Below are positions 42,350-50,797 of a stretch of 64,000 nucleotides of DNA, in pieces (position 1 is the first letter of the stretch; each line of letters opens with the position of its first letter). The DNA lies in the NCBI GenBank assembly GCA_964235495.1, contig CAXSAX010000001.1:81908-145907 (forward strand), written 5' to 3'. A program made the position numbers and the translations under genes. Origin of the DNA: LMUY01 sp964235495. Lineage in GTDB: Bacteria > Pseudomonadota > Alphaproteobacteria > Acetobacterales > Acetobacteraceae. Below the pieces are notes generated by a model that saw only the letters and a list, made by a program, of their open reading frames with translations, did not search any database and had not been told where the DNA came from.

Positions 42350-43382
42350 TCACTCAGGTGCCACGGCTTCAAGGAAGGCCGTGATTTCGCAGACGACGCC
42401 TTCCGGCCTGAAGGCAATCTCTGCTTTTCCCCTGAGTTCCGTGGCCAGGGCGCGTTCGATCAGCCGAGAGCCGAACCCTCTTTGCTTCGGAGGCTTTACG
42501 GGAGGGCCGCCGCGCTCGCGCCATTCCAGATGCAAACAGCGGACGCCGGACGTGTCCTCGATGCGCCAGCACACCGTCACGCATCCGCCGTCGACCGACA
42601 ACGCCCCATACTTCACGGCGTTGGTTGCAAGCTCGTGCATCGCCATAGTCAGCGAAGCGCTCCTGCGCCCATCAATCCACGCCCCAGGTCCGCTGATCGC
42701 GATGCGGTCGGGGGCATCGCGTTGCTGATAGGGTTCCAGCGCCATGCTGATGAGCTGATGCAGGGATGCGCCATCGCCGGCTCCCTGAATCAACATGTCC
42801 CTGGGCGCCGGCCATGGCCTTCAGCCGGGCCGAGAACGCGTCCAGCGCGTCTCGCGCCGGCCGGCCTTGCCGGAAGGTTTGCGACGCGATGGCTCCGATC
42901 AAGGCCAGCAGATTCTTGATGCGATGACCCATCTCCGCCGTCAGCATTTGCGCGTGGGTTTCGGCCTTCGCTCGCGCGACGAGCTGGTCGCGCAACTCAT
43001 ATTGCCGTTGTCGCGCCAGCACGGCGGATTGCAAGATCAACACGAAGGTTGCGACCCGGATCGGACGGTCGAGGACAACGACGCCCTGCCGGGCGCCCAA
43101 CATTTCTGCCGGGCTGCTTCGGGTCAGGCCTGGTCTCTTGCTCGCTCGACCATTCAGGAGGGTGACTGGCAGATTGGACCAGGTCGGCTGCGCATCGAGC
43201 ATGGCAACGAGGGCCGAGACGGTGCTCTCAGTGAGCGCTTCCTCGGTCAGCAAAATCGTTCCGTAGCTCTCGACCGGCTGTGCACGCAAATCGTCCATAC
43301 TGTGGCATGAACGGCCGTGGAGCCCGGCTGTAGCAAGCGCCCGGCAGGCTAACTCGGCATCCCGCCCGAGCGGCGCCAGCAC
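42350..43382 (-). pseudogene. HWE/HisKA_2-type histidine kinase split by a frameshift
   Basis: Read 43382 to about 42803: a receiver-like N-terminal domain (LAPLGRDAELACRALATAGL, GVVVLDRPIRVATFVLIL), a coiled linker, and the phospho-acceptor helix EMGHRIKNLLALIGAIASQTFRQGR. From 42796, in the +1-shifted frame, comes the ATPase domain: SLTMAMHELATNAVKYGALS (N box), WRERGGPPV and RGFGSRLIERAL. An extra G in the GGG at 42799-42801 (plus strand CCC) breaks the frame; removing it gives the expected AGAQDMLIQG join. Start is uncertain: GTG 43382, though coding-like sequence continues upstream towards the KaiC-like stop. Could be a real lesion or a sequencing error. Confidence 0.75.
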
Positions 43383-43441
43383 GAGAACCGTCTCGTCCCC
43401 GTGCCCGGCTTCCCTGGCCAGCTGCTCTGGCGCCGCGTCGA

Positions 43442-44908
43442 TTACGGCCTCACCTGACCCTGGAAGACCGGCATCCCGGACAGCACGCCGGAGAAGTCCT
43501 TGATCGGCCCACCGACGGAGATGCCGCCTGATGCCAGCTTCAGCTCGCGAATGGTGGTCTCATGCGCCCCGCTCCGCTTTTTGATGACCGAGATCGCCTT
43601 GCGGACCGCGCCGGCTGCCTCGAAGTGGCGCAGCAGGACGACGGTGTCCGCCATGTAGCTGACATCAAGCGGTCCCTGGACGCCTTGCCCAATCAGCCCG
43701 TGCTGCGACACGATCAGGATTGAGAGCACGCCGCTGTTGCTCAGGAACGCCAGCAGGTCGTGCATTTGCGCCACCAGCGCCTCTTCCTGGGGCATGGCGT
43801 GGAAGTAGCCGGTCAGGCTGTCCATCACCACGATTTTGGCTTGTTCCTGTTCCACCGCGTTCCGCACCAGCTGGGAGAACTCGCCGGGCGACAGTTCGGC
43901 GGTGCTGATCGGCTTGATGCTGATGAGGCCGCTTGCAACCGACTCCCGCAGATTCATCCCGAGCCCCTTCGAACGGATGAGCAGGGTTTCCGGCCGCTCG
44001 TCAAAGCAGAACAGGGCCGTTCGCTTGCCCTGCTTGGCCGCTTGATAGGCGTACAACGTGGAAACCGAGGTCTTGCCGGTCCCAGTTGGCCCGATGATCA
44101 GGCAAGCCGTTCCTTCCTCCAAGCCGCCGCCGAGCAGGCTGTCCAGTCCGGCGGCCCCACTTGATACCACTGAGGTGGAGGCGGGCTTACCCACCTCGTG
44201 CGGCTGGATGCGCGGGAACACGTCGAGACCGCCGGTGCGGATACGGAAATTGTGGTAGCCGCCGTTGAAGGCCATGCCGCGCATCTTGGCGATCGAAAGC
44301 CGCCGGCGGACATCGCCATACTCGGGCACCTGACGCTCCAGCCGGATGACGCCGAACATGGTGTCCTCCAGCGCCCCGTCAGGGCTCTCGCTGTCCAGGA
44401 ACAGGACGGTGCTTGGGGCGCGCTCGGCGAAGAATTGCCGCACCGTAAGCAGCTGGCGCCGGTAGCGCAGCCCGTCGCCTGCCAGCAGGCGCAGCGAGGT
44501 CACGGAATCGAACACGATCCGATTTGGCTGCTGCCGCTCGATGGACGCGAAAATGCTCTGCGTCGTTTCGCCCAGTTCGACGTCGGCGGTATGGAACAAA
44601 GTTTGTTCCGCCTTGTCGTGGACGGCCTGGGAGCCCGTCAGCTCTTGGATGTCCACACCGTCCAACGGCCAGCCATGCGAGGCTGCGATCCGCCGCAGCG
44701 TTGCCTCGGTCTGGGCGAAGGAGAGGAACAGCACCTTCTCGCCCCTGACTACTCCCTCAAGCAGGAATTGCAGGCCGATCGTGGTCTTTCCGGTTCCGGT
44801 GTCGCCCTGGATGAGGTGAAGTTCCCCGCTGGGCAGCCCGCCAGCAAGGATCGCATCCAATCCCTTGATGCTCGTGGCAGCTTTCGAACCGGCGTCGCTT
44901 GCGCTCAT
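43442..44908 (-). CDS. KaiC-like double-RecA ATPase
   Basis: 488 residues from ATG 44908. Two RecA/KaiC domains: CI with Walker A GDTGTGKTT (35-43) and CII with GPTGTGKTS (273-281). In CI the usual catalytic EE/SE pair after the third strand is FAQTE (64-68), lacking the carboxylates; CII keeps D303-E304 (CFDERPE). At the CII autophosphorylation site the sequence is DVSYMADT, so the serine (S417) is kept but the following threonine is tyrosine. No KaiA or KaiB nearby. It precedes the HWE-type kinase gene on the same strand, so a signalling pair is likely (inference). Confidence 0.85.
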   Translation of the reverse strand: MSASDAGSKAATSIKGLDAILAGGLPSGELHLIQGDTGTGKTTIGLQFLLEGVVRGEKVLFLSFAQTEATLRRIAASHGWPLDGVDIQELTGSQAVHDKAEQTLFHTADVELGETTQSIFASIERQQPNRIVFDSVTSLRLLAGDGLRYRRQLLTVRQFFAERAPSTVLFLDSESPDGALEDTMFGVIRLERQVPEYGDVRRRLSIAKMRGMAFNGGYHNFRIRTGGLDVFPRIQPHEVGKPASTSVVSSGAAGLDSLLGGGLEEGTACLIIGPTGTGKTSVSTLYAYQAAKQGKRTALFCFDERPETLLIRSKGLGMNLRESVASGLISIKPISTAELSPGEFSQLVRNAVEQEQAKIVVMDSLTGYFHAMPQEEALVAQMHDLLAFLSNSGVLSILIVSQHGLIGQGVQGPLDVSYMADTVVLLRHFEAAGAVRKAISVIKKRSGAHETTIRELKLASGGISVGGPIKDFSGVLSGMPVFQGQVRP

Positions 44909-45381
44909 CGACGGCTTCCATGTGGCAACTTTGTCACGAACCCGTGCTCGCAAAAAGGATCCGGATTGGGGTTGGTCATGTTTGTTCAGCCGAATGGGGC
45001 CTCGCAGACAATGGAGTCACCCTGTCGAGCCCGGCTTGCACCCGACTTTTTCCGGCCGCTGCATCGCTGCATCGCTGCATCGCTGCATCGCTGCATCATC
45101 CGATACAGGAGCCAGCCCGGCAACTCGACATTGCCAAGGCGCCTCGGTGTAATTTGTCAGTCTACAATACTCCAGTTTGATCTGGAGATTGGCGTTGCCT
45201 CACCGTTACGGCAAGCTTCGTTTCAACTTCCTGCTCATGTGTATGGCAGATGAATGTGGGCAGCAAGCGCCCATCCAAATGCCGCCAGACCAGCAAACAG
45301 TCTTGCTGCCCGGCTTTCATAAAAGACTGGGGCAGCGAAAACGGCCGGCAAGCCCAATACGTGCCGATGGCAAGGCCTGAG
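44909..45381. other. Gene-free stretch with tandem repeat
   Basis: Upstream region of the KaiC-like gene followed by about 280 bases with no convincing gene. Its only clear structure is the 8-bp tandem repeat at 45057-45096. Short reading frames here have no recognisable domain. Probably the kaiC-side promoter plus insertion-site debris leading into the IS3 relic. Confidence 0.4.
45057..45096. repeat. Five perfect copies of an 8-bp tandem repeat
   Basis: CGCTGCAT is repeated five times without a mismatch, then breaks into CATCC. It lies about 150 bp upstream of the KaiC-like start. Such arrays change copy number by slippage. Confidence 0.9.
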
Positions 45382-45552
45382 CTATTTCACCGCCCGGCGC
45401 AAACGTCCATTTTCCTGCTCCAGACCCTTCAAGCACCTCATCGGGTCCAACGTCAGCCCGTCATGCTCCGCCTGCCAACGGTGGCATATCGCCTCGGTCA
45501 CCCCGATCGCCCGGATCGCGTCGGCCACTGGCTTGCCCTGCCGAGGCCAAGG
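45382..45552 (-). pseudogene. IS3-family orfA C-terminal remnant
   Basis: Reverse strand reads RQGKPVADAIRAIGVTEAICHRWQAEHDGL, then MRCLKGLEQENGRLRRAVK and a stop, matching the helix-turn-helix and leucine-zipper start of IS3-group OrfA (VADAIRAIGVTEVTYYRW, RLKELEQENARLRRAVS). It ends prematurely at the TAG at 45382-45384 and has no start or OrfB. Dead fragment. It differs from the IS3 relic at 31.5 kb. Confidence 0.65.
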
Positions 45553-45752
45553 CCCTGATCAAGCGATGATGCAGACTCTGCAACACAGTGCGTCCGCGCA
45601 GACCGCTGGGCTGCCGGCCGCCAGCCCTCAAGGCCGTCCTGTCAAGAACACCAACACCCGCAAGCCAGCCGGAGCAGCCCTCAGCATGAGGCTGAACCAG
45701 GACTCCACCCTTCATGGACGAACCAAACCTAGACACCTGCCCAAAAAACTGG

Positions 45753-46196
45753 ATGATGTTGCGACGCCAGGTTTTAGCCGCCTGCCTGCTGCTCGCCGCC
45801 CCTGCATGGGCGGAGGTGCCGTTGCGCATCGGCAGCACTGCAGGACCCTGCGCCAAAACCAGGAATTTCGTGGCCAAGCGGGCGCACATGGAAGGGCTCG
45901 AGGTCAAGGTGGTGGAGTTCAATGACTTCACATTGCCGAACGAGGCGTTGTCCCATGGCAACCTGTACGCCAGCAATTTCCAGAACCTGTCTTACCTCGA
46001 AGACGCGGTCGCCACGCGCTGTCACGACATCGTCCCCCGGGTCGATCCCAAGTCGGCCCTGGTGGAGGACAACCAAGACACTCGGTACGGGCTATGGTTC
46101 ACGACGCGGGCCAAGCTGATCGCCATAGACCGCTCGCCGGAGGTGAAGCAGCTCATCTTCGACCGCTTCGGCCGCACCATCATGCCAACCTGGTAG
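45753..46196 (+). pseudogene. MetQ/NlpA-type binding protein with internal deletion
   Basis: 147 residues in frame from ATG 45753, with signal peptide MLRRQVLAACLLLAAPAWA. The N-terminal third is clearly NlpA/MetQ-like: LRIGSTAGPCAKTRNFVAKRAHMEGLEVKVVEF and LPNEALSHGNLYASNFQN. After YLEDAVATRCHDIV it jumps to DPKSALVEDNQDTRYG and SPEVKQLIFDRF, which belong near the C-terminus, so roughly the middle 100 residues are missing (family length about 260-280). Probably nonfunctional. It precedes the monooxygenase gene by 9 bases. Confidence 0.7.
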
Positions 46197-46205
46197 CGGT
46201 CCGGC

Positions 46206-47585
46206 GTGGCAGGCAGCGAGATCCGGCTGAACGCGTTCACCATGAACTGCGTCGGCCACCAATCGCCGGGGCTGTGGACCCATCCGCGCGACCGAACGGC
46301 TGAGTACGTCACTCTGAGATACTGGACCGACCTGGCGCAGGTGCTGGAGCAGGGTCTGTTCGACGGTGTGTTCCTGGCTGACGTGCTGGGCGCCTACGAC
46401 GTGTATGGCGGCAACGCCGACGCGGCGTTGCGGCGGGCGGCGCAGGTGCCGGCGAATGACCCGACGCTGGTGATTTCCGCCATGGCCGCCGTCACCCAGC
46501 ATCTCGGCTTCGGCGTGACCGTGAACCTGTCGTACGAGCCGCCCTTCCCGTTTGCCCGCCGCATGTCCACGCTCGACCACCTGACCGGCGGGCGCATCGG
46601 CTGGAACATCGTCACCGGCTACCTGGACAGTGCCGCCCGCGCGGCTGGCCGCCCAGCGCAGACGGCGCACGATGACCGCTACGACGTGGCCGACGACTAC
46701 ATGGAGGCTGTCTACAAGCTGTGGGAGGGCAGCTGGGACGACGACGCTGTGGTGCGCGACCGCGCCGCCGGCGTGTTCACCCGGCCGGACCGGGTGCGGG
46801 CGGTGCGGCACGGCGGACCGCACCATGCGATGCATGCCATCCACCTATCCGAACCGTCGCCGCAGCGCACGCCGGTGCTGTACCAGGCCGGGTCGTCGCC
46901 GCGGGGCCGGGCGTTCGCCGCCCGCCATGCGGAGTGCGTGTTCGTGTCCGGCCCATCAGCGCAGGCGGTGGCGCCTCGGGTGGCGGCGGTTCGCGCCCTG
47001 GCCGCCGGGCAGGGCCGGGCCGTGCTGGTCTTCGCCCTGCTGACGGCGATCGTGGCCGAAACGGACATGGCAGCGGCGGCCAAGCACGCCGATTACCTTG
47101 CCCACGTGAGCCATGAAGGGGCGCTGGTGCTGATGTCCGGCTGGACCGGCGTGGACCTGTCCGCCTACCGCATGGACGAGCCGATCCGCTTCGTGGAGAA
47201 CGACGCCGGGCGCTCGGCCATGGAGAACATCACCCGCGCCGACCCGGCGCGCAGCTGGACCGTGCGCGACGTGGCCGAGCATGTGGCCATCGGCGGCATC
47301 GGCCCCGTGCTGGTGGGCTCGCCCACCACCGTGGCGGATGGGATGGCGGCGTGGATCGCGGCGACGGGCGTGGACGGGTTCAACCTGGCATCCGTCGTCG
47401 CCCACGAAACCTTTGCCGACGTGGCGGCATTGCTGGTTCCGGAACTGCAGCGGCGCGGCCGATACAAGCAATATTACGCTCCTGGCGCTTTTCGTGAAAA
47501 ACTGCTTGGCTCGGGGCCGCGTCTGGCCAACCCCCACCCGGCGGCCGCATTTCGCATCGCCGAACCCACCCTTTCCAGCGGCTGA
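46206..47585 (+). CDS. LLM-class FMN-dependent monooxygenase (NtaA/SnaA/DszA/SoxA family)
   Basis: 459 residues from GTG 46206. Reduced-flavin monooxygenase of a kind that attacks organosulfur, nitrilotriacetate or related compounds. Family motifs: RLNAFTMNCVGHQSPGLW, LEQGLFDGVFLADVLGAYDVYGG, HLGFGVTVNLSYEPPFPFARRMSTLDHLTGGRIGWNIVTGYLDSAAR (as consecutive blocks), YEVADEYME-like YDVADDYMEAVYKLWEGSW, VLYQAGSSPRGRAFAARHAE and FNLASVVAHETFADV. A flavin reductase is not adjacent. Neighbours (MetQ-like and DszC-like remnants) suggest a sulfur-scavenging locus. Confidence 0.9.
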   Translation: MAGSEIRLNAFTMNCVGHQSPGLWTHPRDRTAEYVTLRYWTDLAQVLEQGLFDGVFLADVLGAYDVYGGNADAALRRAAQVPANDPTLVISAMAAVTQHLGFGVTVNLSYEPPFPFARRMSTLDHLTGGRIGWNIVTGYLDSAARAAGRPAQTAHDDRYDVADDYMEAVYKLWEGSWDDDAVVRDRAAGVFTRPDRVRAVRHGGPHHAMHAIHLSEPSPQRTPVLYQAGSSPRGRAFAARHAECVFVSGPSAQAVAPRVAAVRALAAGQGRAVLVFALLTAIVAETDMAAAAKHADYLAHVSHEGALVLMSGWTGVDLSAYRMDEPIRFVENDAGRSAMENITRADPARSWTVRDVAEHVAIGGIGPVLVGSPTTVADGMAAWIAATGVDGFNLASVVAHETFADVAALLVPELQRRGRYKQYYAPGAFREKLLGSGPRLANPHPAAAFRIAEPTLSSG

Positions 47586-47622
47586 CCTGAGGAGCAGCAC
47601 CTCGGACCTCGCCCTGCCGGCT

Positions 47623-47780
47623 ATGGCCGTGCCGACCCTGCGGATGGACGCGGATGAGATCGCCGCGGCCCATACCCTCGCGGCGGCTTACCTGCCCGGC
47701 GCTGCGGCGTGCGACCGGGACCGCGTGCTGCTGTTCGCCGAGGCGGCGCAGTATTTCGCTGCTGGCCTCGGCGGCATGGC
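47623..47780 (+). pseudogene. Truncated acyl-CoA dehydrogenase-like (DszC/SfnC) N-terminus
   Basis: About 53 codons reading AAAHTLAAAYLPGAAACDRDRVLLFAEAAQ and GLGGM, the first helices of an acyl-CoA-dehydrogenase-fold flavin monooxygenase (compare A..LA..FA.GAAERDRDR.LPFAE...L...GL.G). The frame then continues directly into IS5 transposase sequence around GGMAWR. The rest of the gene is gone. It sits where a DszC/SfnC-type partner of the preceding monooxygenase would be expected. Confidence 0.55.
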
Positions 47781-48165
47781 ATGGCGACTGGTTCCGGATG
47801 GCTTCTCGCCTTGGCACCTTGTGTATTGCTGGTTTTCTTGGTTCTGTGACAATGGTGCGTGGGAGGCAATAAACCATCACCTGGTCACACGCGACCGCGA
47901 GCGCGTGGGCTGCGAGGCAAGTTTGACAGCCGCCGTCATTGACCGCCAAAGCGCCAAGACGGCCGGAAGTGGTGGCGTACGAGACTACGATGGCGGCGAG
48001 AAGGTCGAAGGGAGCAGGCCATAGTCGAAAGACTGACCACGCTCAAGCTTCAAGCCCATGCAGCCGGCATCTGGCCAAGCACGTCGAAGTCACAACCGCA
48101 TCCGCAGAAGCGTTCCTCCACGCCATCTTCGCTGTCCTGCTCCTACGCAGGCTTGCTTGTCGAAA
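47781..48165 (+). mobile_element. IS5-family transposase remnant with internal deletion
   Basis: AWRLVPDGFSPWHLVYCWFSWFCDNGAWE, then VTRDRERVGCEASLTAAVIDRQSAKTAGSGGVRDYD (with the first DDE Asp in AVIDRQS) is IS5-type. After KVEG it frameshifts, the middle is missing, and from about 48062 the C-terminal RHLAKHVEVTTASAEAFLHAIFAVLLLRRLA resumes. Inactive. The left side is fused to the truncated dehydrogenase-like gene. From 48166 to 48362 the DNA is more A/T-rich and holds no gene; it is likely the promoter region of the next one. Confidence 0.7.
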
Positions 48166-48362
48166 AACCGATTCGAGACGGACTTTTAGGGGTTCAAAGA
48201 TGTCGCCATACGCGCCCATAAGGCCAATTAAAGCTCTCAATTTACAATCTGCCCCCACTGCCCCCGTCGTAAACTGACGATGCGTTCCGGGAATTCCCAG
48301 GGTGCGTGTTGCTAAGCTGGCCTTATTTGGCTAGGCAGGAGTGAAGCAAGAGCTGACCGCAA

Positions 48363-49220
48363 ATGCAACCAAAGCTTGCAGCACTAACAATGGTTTGCAA
48401 CGAGTCGATGATGCTGCCGATATGGGCTAAGCACTACGCTCGCCAGGTCGGCGCTGATCACTGTTATGTCGTTGACCATGGTTCGACTGAACCGGTCTTA
48501 GTTCCGCCCGGGATGAATATAGTGCGCCTCCCTCGCTCTCCTCACGATGATACGCGGCGCGCTCGCTTCGTATCCAAACTATCTCACAGCCTTTTAGAAT
48601 ATTATGACTGGATAATATACACTGACGTAGATGAGTTAGTGCTTGCAGATCCTCAGAAATACAGTTTTCTACCCAATTTTTGTGACTCATTGGAAAGTAG
48701 CGTCATTAGCGCTATTGGTTTTGACGTCCAACAAGTTCCTTTGCTTGAACCATCTTTGAAGCTAGATCAACCAGTCGGTCAACAACGTGGCTGGGCTCGT
48801 TTCACAAGCGCCATGTGTAAACCTGTGCTTACCTGTCAACCACTTGATTGGACCGCAGGTTTCCATAGTTCAAATCACGTACCAAATTTTGCTGAGCTGT
48901 ATCTATTTCACCTCCACTGGGCTGATCATGACATTGGTCTTTGCCGATTGAGCAAAACCAGAACCATGCCTTGGGCGGATGACTTTTCAGGTCACCATCA
49001 AAGGATTGCAGACACGGCTTGGAGCGCTCTCTTTGATGGGATAGCGGACCTTCCCCGCACGGGACCATTGCAGTTCAATCCATCAAGTCTGCCTATAAGC
49101 GATTGGATCAAGCGGGCTATCGCTGCCCAAACTCAGGAAGACGGATCCAGAAAACAAGATTTTAGCATAAACGCTGCAGAGCTTTGGCCCATCCCGGAGC
49201 GCTTTCGCGCAAAGCTCTAA
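48363..49220 (+). CDS. Family-2 (GT-A fold) glycosyltransferase
   Basis: 285 residues. Resembles the Glyco_tranf_2_4/DUF23-like group: LAALTMVCNESMMLPIWAKHYARQVGADHCYVVDHGS at the N-terminus, and DWIIYTDVDELVL with the metal-binding DxD at D88-D90, then FHLHWADHD. No membrane segment. Base composition is clearly lower in GC than the flanking genes and codon third positions are less G/C-biased, which suggests recent transfer. Forms a pair with the Rieske gene. Confidence 0.75.
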   Translation: MQPKLAALTMVCNESMMLPIWAKHYARQVGADHCYVVDHGSTEPVLVPPGMNIVRLPRSPHDDTRRARFVSKLSHSLLEYYDWIIYTDVDELVLADPQKYSFLPNFCDSLESSVISAIGFDVQQVPLLEPSLKLDQPVGQQRGWARFTSAMCKPVLTCQPLDWTAGFHSSNHVPNFAELYLFHLHWADHDIGLCRLSKTRTMPWADDFSGHHQRIADTAWSALFDGIADLPRTGPLQFNPSSLPISDWIKRAIAAQTQEDGSRKQDFSINAAELWPIPERFRAKL

Positions 49221-49260
49221 CCGGCTAAGTTAGGCGGATGATTAAACAAGCGCTTTGCCG

Positions 49261-50292
49261 ATGATCCGGGGGTTCTGGTATATCGCCTTCAAATCCACTG
49301 CAGTTGCTCGGGGCAAGACGAAACCCGTCACATTGCTCAACAACGACATACTGATCGGCCGAGACAGGGAAGGAAGCGTATTTGCCTACTCGGACAGGTG
49401 TCCCCATCGGGGTATGCCTTTGCGGCACGGCACATTTGATGGTGAGAACCTACAGTGTTGCTATCACGGGTGGGCTTTTTCGGCGGCGCATGGCGAATGC
49501 ATAGACGTTCCAGCTTTGTCGGAGTGCGATCCAACATCGCCAGGCCGCTTTCACCTTCAAGCGTATCCATGCCGTGATGTTCAAGGCAATATTTGGGTAT
49601 TTATGCCGAATGGCAAAGCATTGCCTCAACAATTGCCGAGCGTGCCAACAGTCCCAGGATTTGTGGGTGTTGCACCACAGATCTCGACCACAATGCGGTT
49701 TCCCTCTAACGCAGACATAGCTGCATATGGTTTCTGCGATCCAGCCCATCCAGCATTTGTGCATACGTCTCGCTGGTGGAAATCTAAGTCGGCTCTCAAG
49801 CTTCGCCCAAAAGCCAAAGATTTCGAGCCGGTTGAATATGGTTTTCGGATGAAAACCCATCGGCTCAGCGTCGGTGCTCGTCCATATCGTTTACTCGGCG
49901 AAGATGTTCAGGTTGACGTCACGCTAACTCTACCAGGCATTCGCATAGAGCACATCCGCGGAAGTCGGCACTCTGCTTGCGTCCTGGCAACAGTAACTCC
50001 GATTACGGATGGGATGACAGACGTTCATTACTGCGTATATTGGACGATGCCTTGGCTCGCGCCTTTGAGGCCGATCGCGGCATGGATGGCCCGCGACTTT
50101 TTGCGTCAGGACCTCGATATGGCCTCCAAGCTAGCCCATGGCTCTGAAACACCGCCAATGTTGTTTGTCGGCGACGCAGATAGCCAAATTGCCTGGATGA
50201 TTCGTCTCAAACGTGAGTATCTTGCAAGTCAAACGGAAGGCAGAAACTTCACCAACCCCCTTACGGCTCGAACCTTGAAGTGGAAAAGCTGA
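49261..50292 (+). CDS. Rieske non-heme iron oxygenase, alpha-subunit type
   Basis: 343 residues from ATG 49261 (TTG 49255 just before). Rieske [2Fe-2S] ligands C47, H49 (DRCPHRGMPL) and C66, H69 (CCYHGWAF). Mononuclear iron site D160-x2-H163-x4-H168 (FCDPAHPAFVHTSRWW). C-terminal domain fits the ring-hydroxylating/PaO-like single-component oxygenases. No ferredoxin or reductase gene adjoins. Like the glycosyltransferase before it, it has lower GC than its surroundings, and IS5 remnants stand on both sides. Confidence 0.82.
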   Translation: MIRGFWYIAFKSTAVARGKTKPVTLLNNDILIGRDREGSVFAYSDRCPHRGMPLRHGTFDGENLQCCYHGWAFSAAHGECIDVPALSECDPTSPGRFHLQAYPCRDVQGNIWVFMPNGKALPQQLPSVPTVPGFVGVAPQISTTMRFPSNADIAAYGFCDPAHPAFVHTSRWWKSKSALKLRPKAKDFEPVEYGFRMKTHRLSVGARPYRLLGEDVQVDVTLTLPGIRIEHIRGSRHSACVLATVTPITDGMTDVHYCVYWTMPWLAPLRPIAAWMARDFLRQDLDMASKLAHGSETPPMLFVGDADSQIAWMIRLKREYLASQTEGRNFTNPLTARTLKWKS

Positions 50293-50482
50293 GATCAACA
50301 AATTCTGAGGCGATCTGTGTTTGTATATGGGCCAGAACTGACAATATCGGCTCTTGGTCAGCATGAACGGACGGATCAAGACCGTCGGTGTCCTTTAAGG
50401 GATGTTTAGAAGCTGACAAAATTTACAGCCCAATTGACTCCGATTTGGAGCGGCATCTAAGAGTCAAGACTCATTTCTTGAG

Positions 50483-50764
50483 TCAGAAGATCACGGTGAC
50501 GGCGAACACGCCGTTGCGGGTCCAGCGGACGTGCTGGTTGTAGAGAGTCTTGTGTGAACCGTAGATCACAGGGGCATCGCACCAGCGCAGGCCATTGCGC
50601 TGGACGTGAATGATCCCGCTTAAAACATGGCGGTCGTCTACCCGCGCCTTGCCGCGCGAACGCGGGAGATACGGCGCAAGCCTCTCGACCTGCTCATCGG
50701 ACAGCCAAAACTGCTCACTCACGGCGGGGCTCCTCCCGCCCAAACTGGAATCAGCCCCCGTCAA
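50483..50764 (-). mobile_element. IS5-family (IS427-like) transposase N-terminal fragment
   Basis: SEQFWLSDEQVERLAPYLPRSRGKARVDDRHVLSGIIHVQRNGLRWCDAPVIYGSHKTLYNQHVRW is the N-terminal part of IS427-type transposases; it stops soon after, losing the catalytic domain (VFAVTVIF end). A GACTCA-N5-TGAGTC hairpin lies at its 3' end (50468-50484). It differs in sequence from the IS5 remnant at 47.8 kb. The gap 50293-50482 has no gene. Confidence 0.75.
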
Positions 50765-50797
50765 GCCAGATCAACCACTTGTAGGTGCTGACCCTAG

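Noticed and set aside
45057..45096. Possible CRISPR-like array
   Set aside because: Units are directly contiguous 8-mers without spacers, and no cas genes occur in the window.
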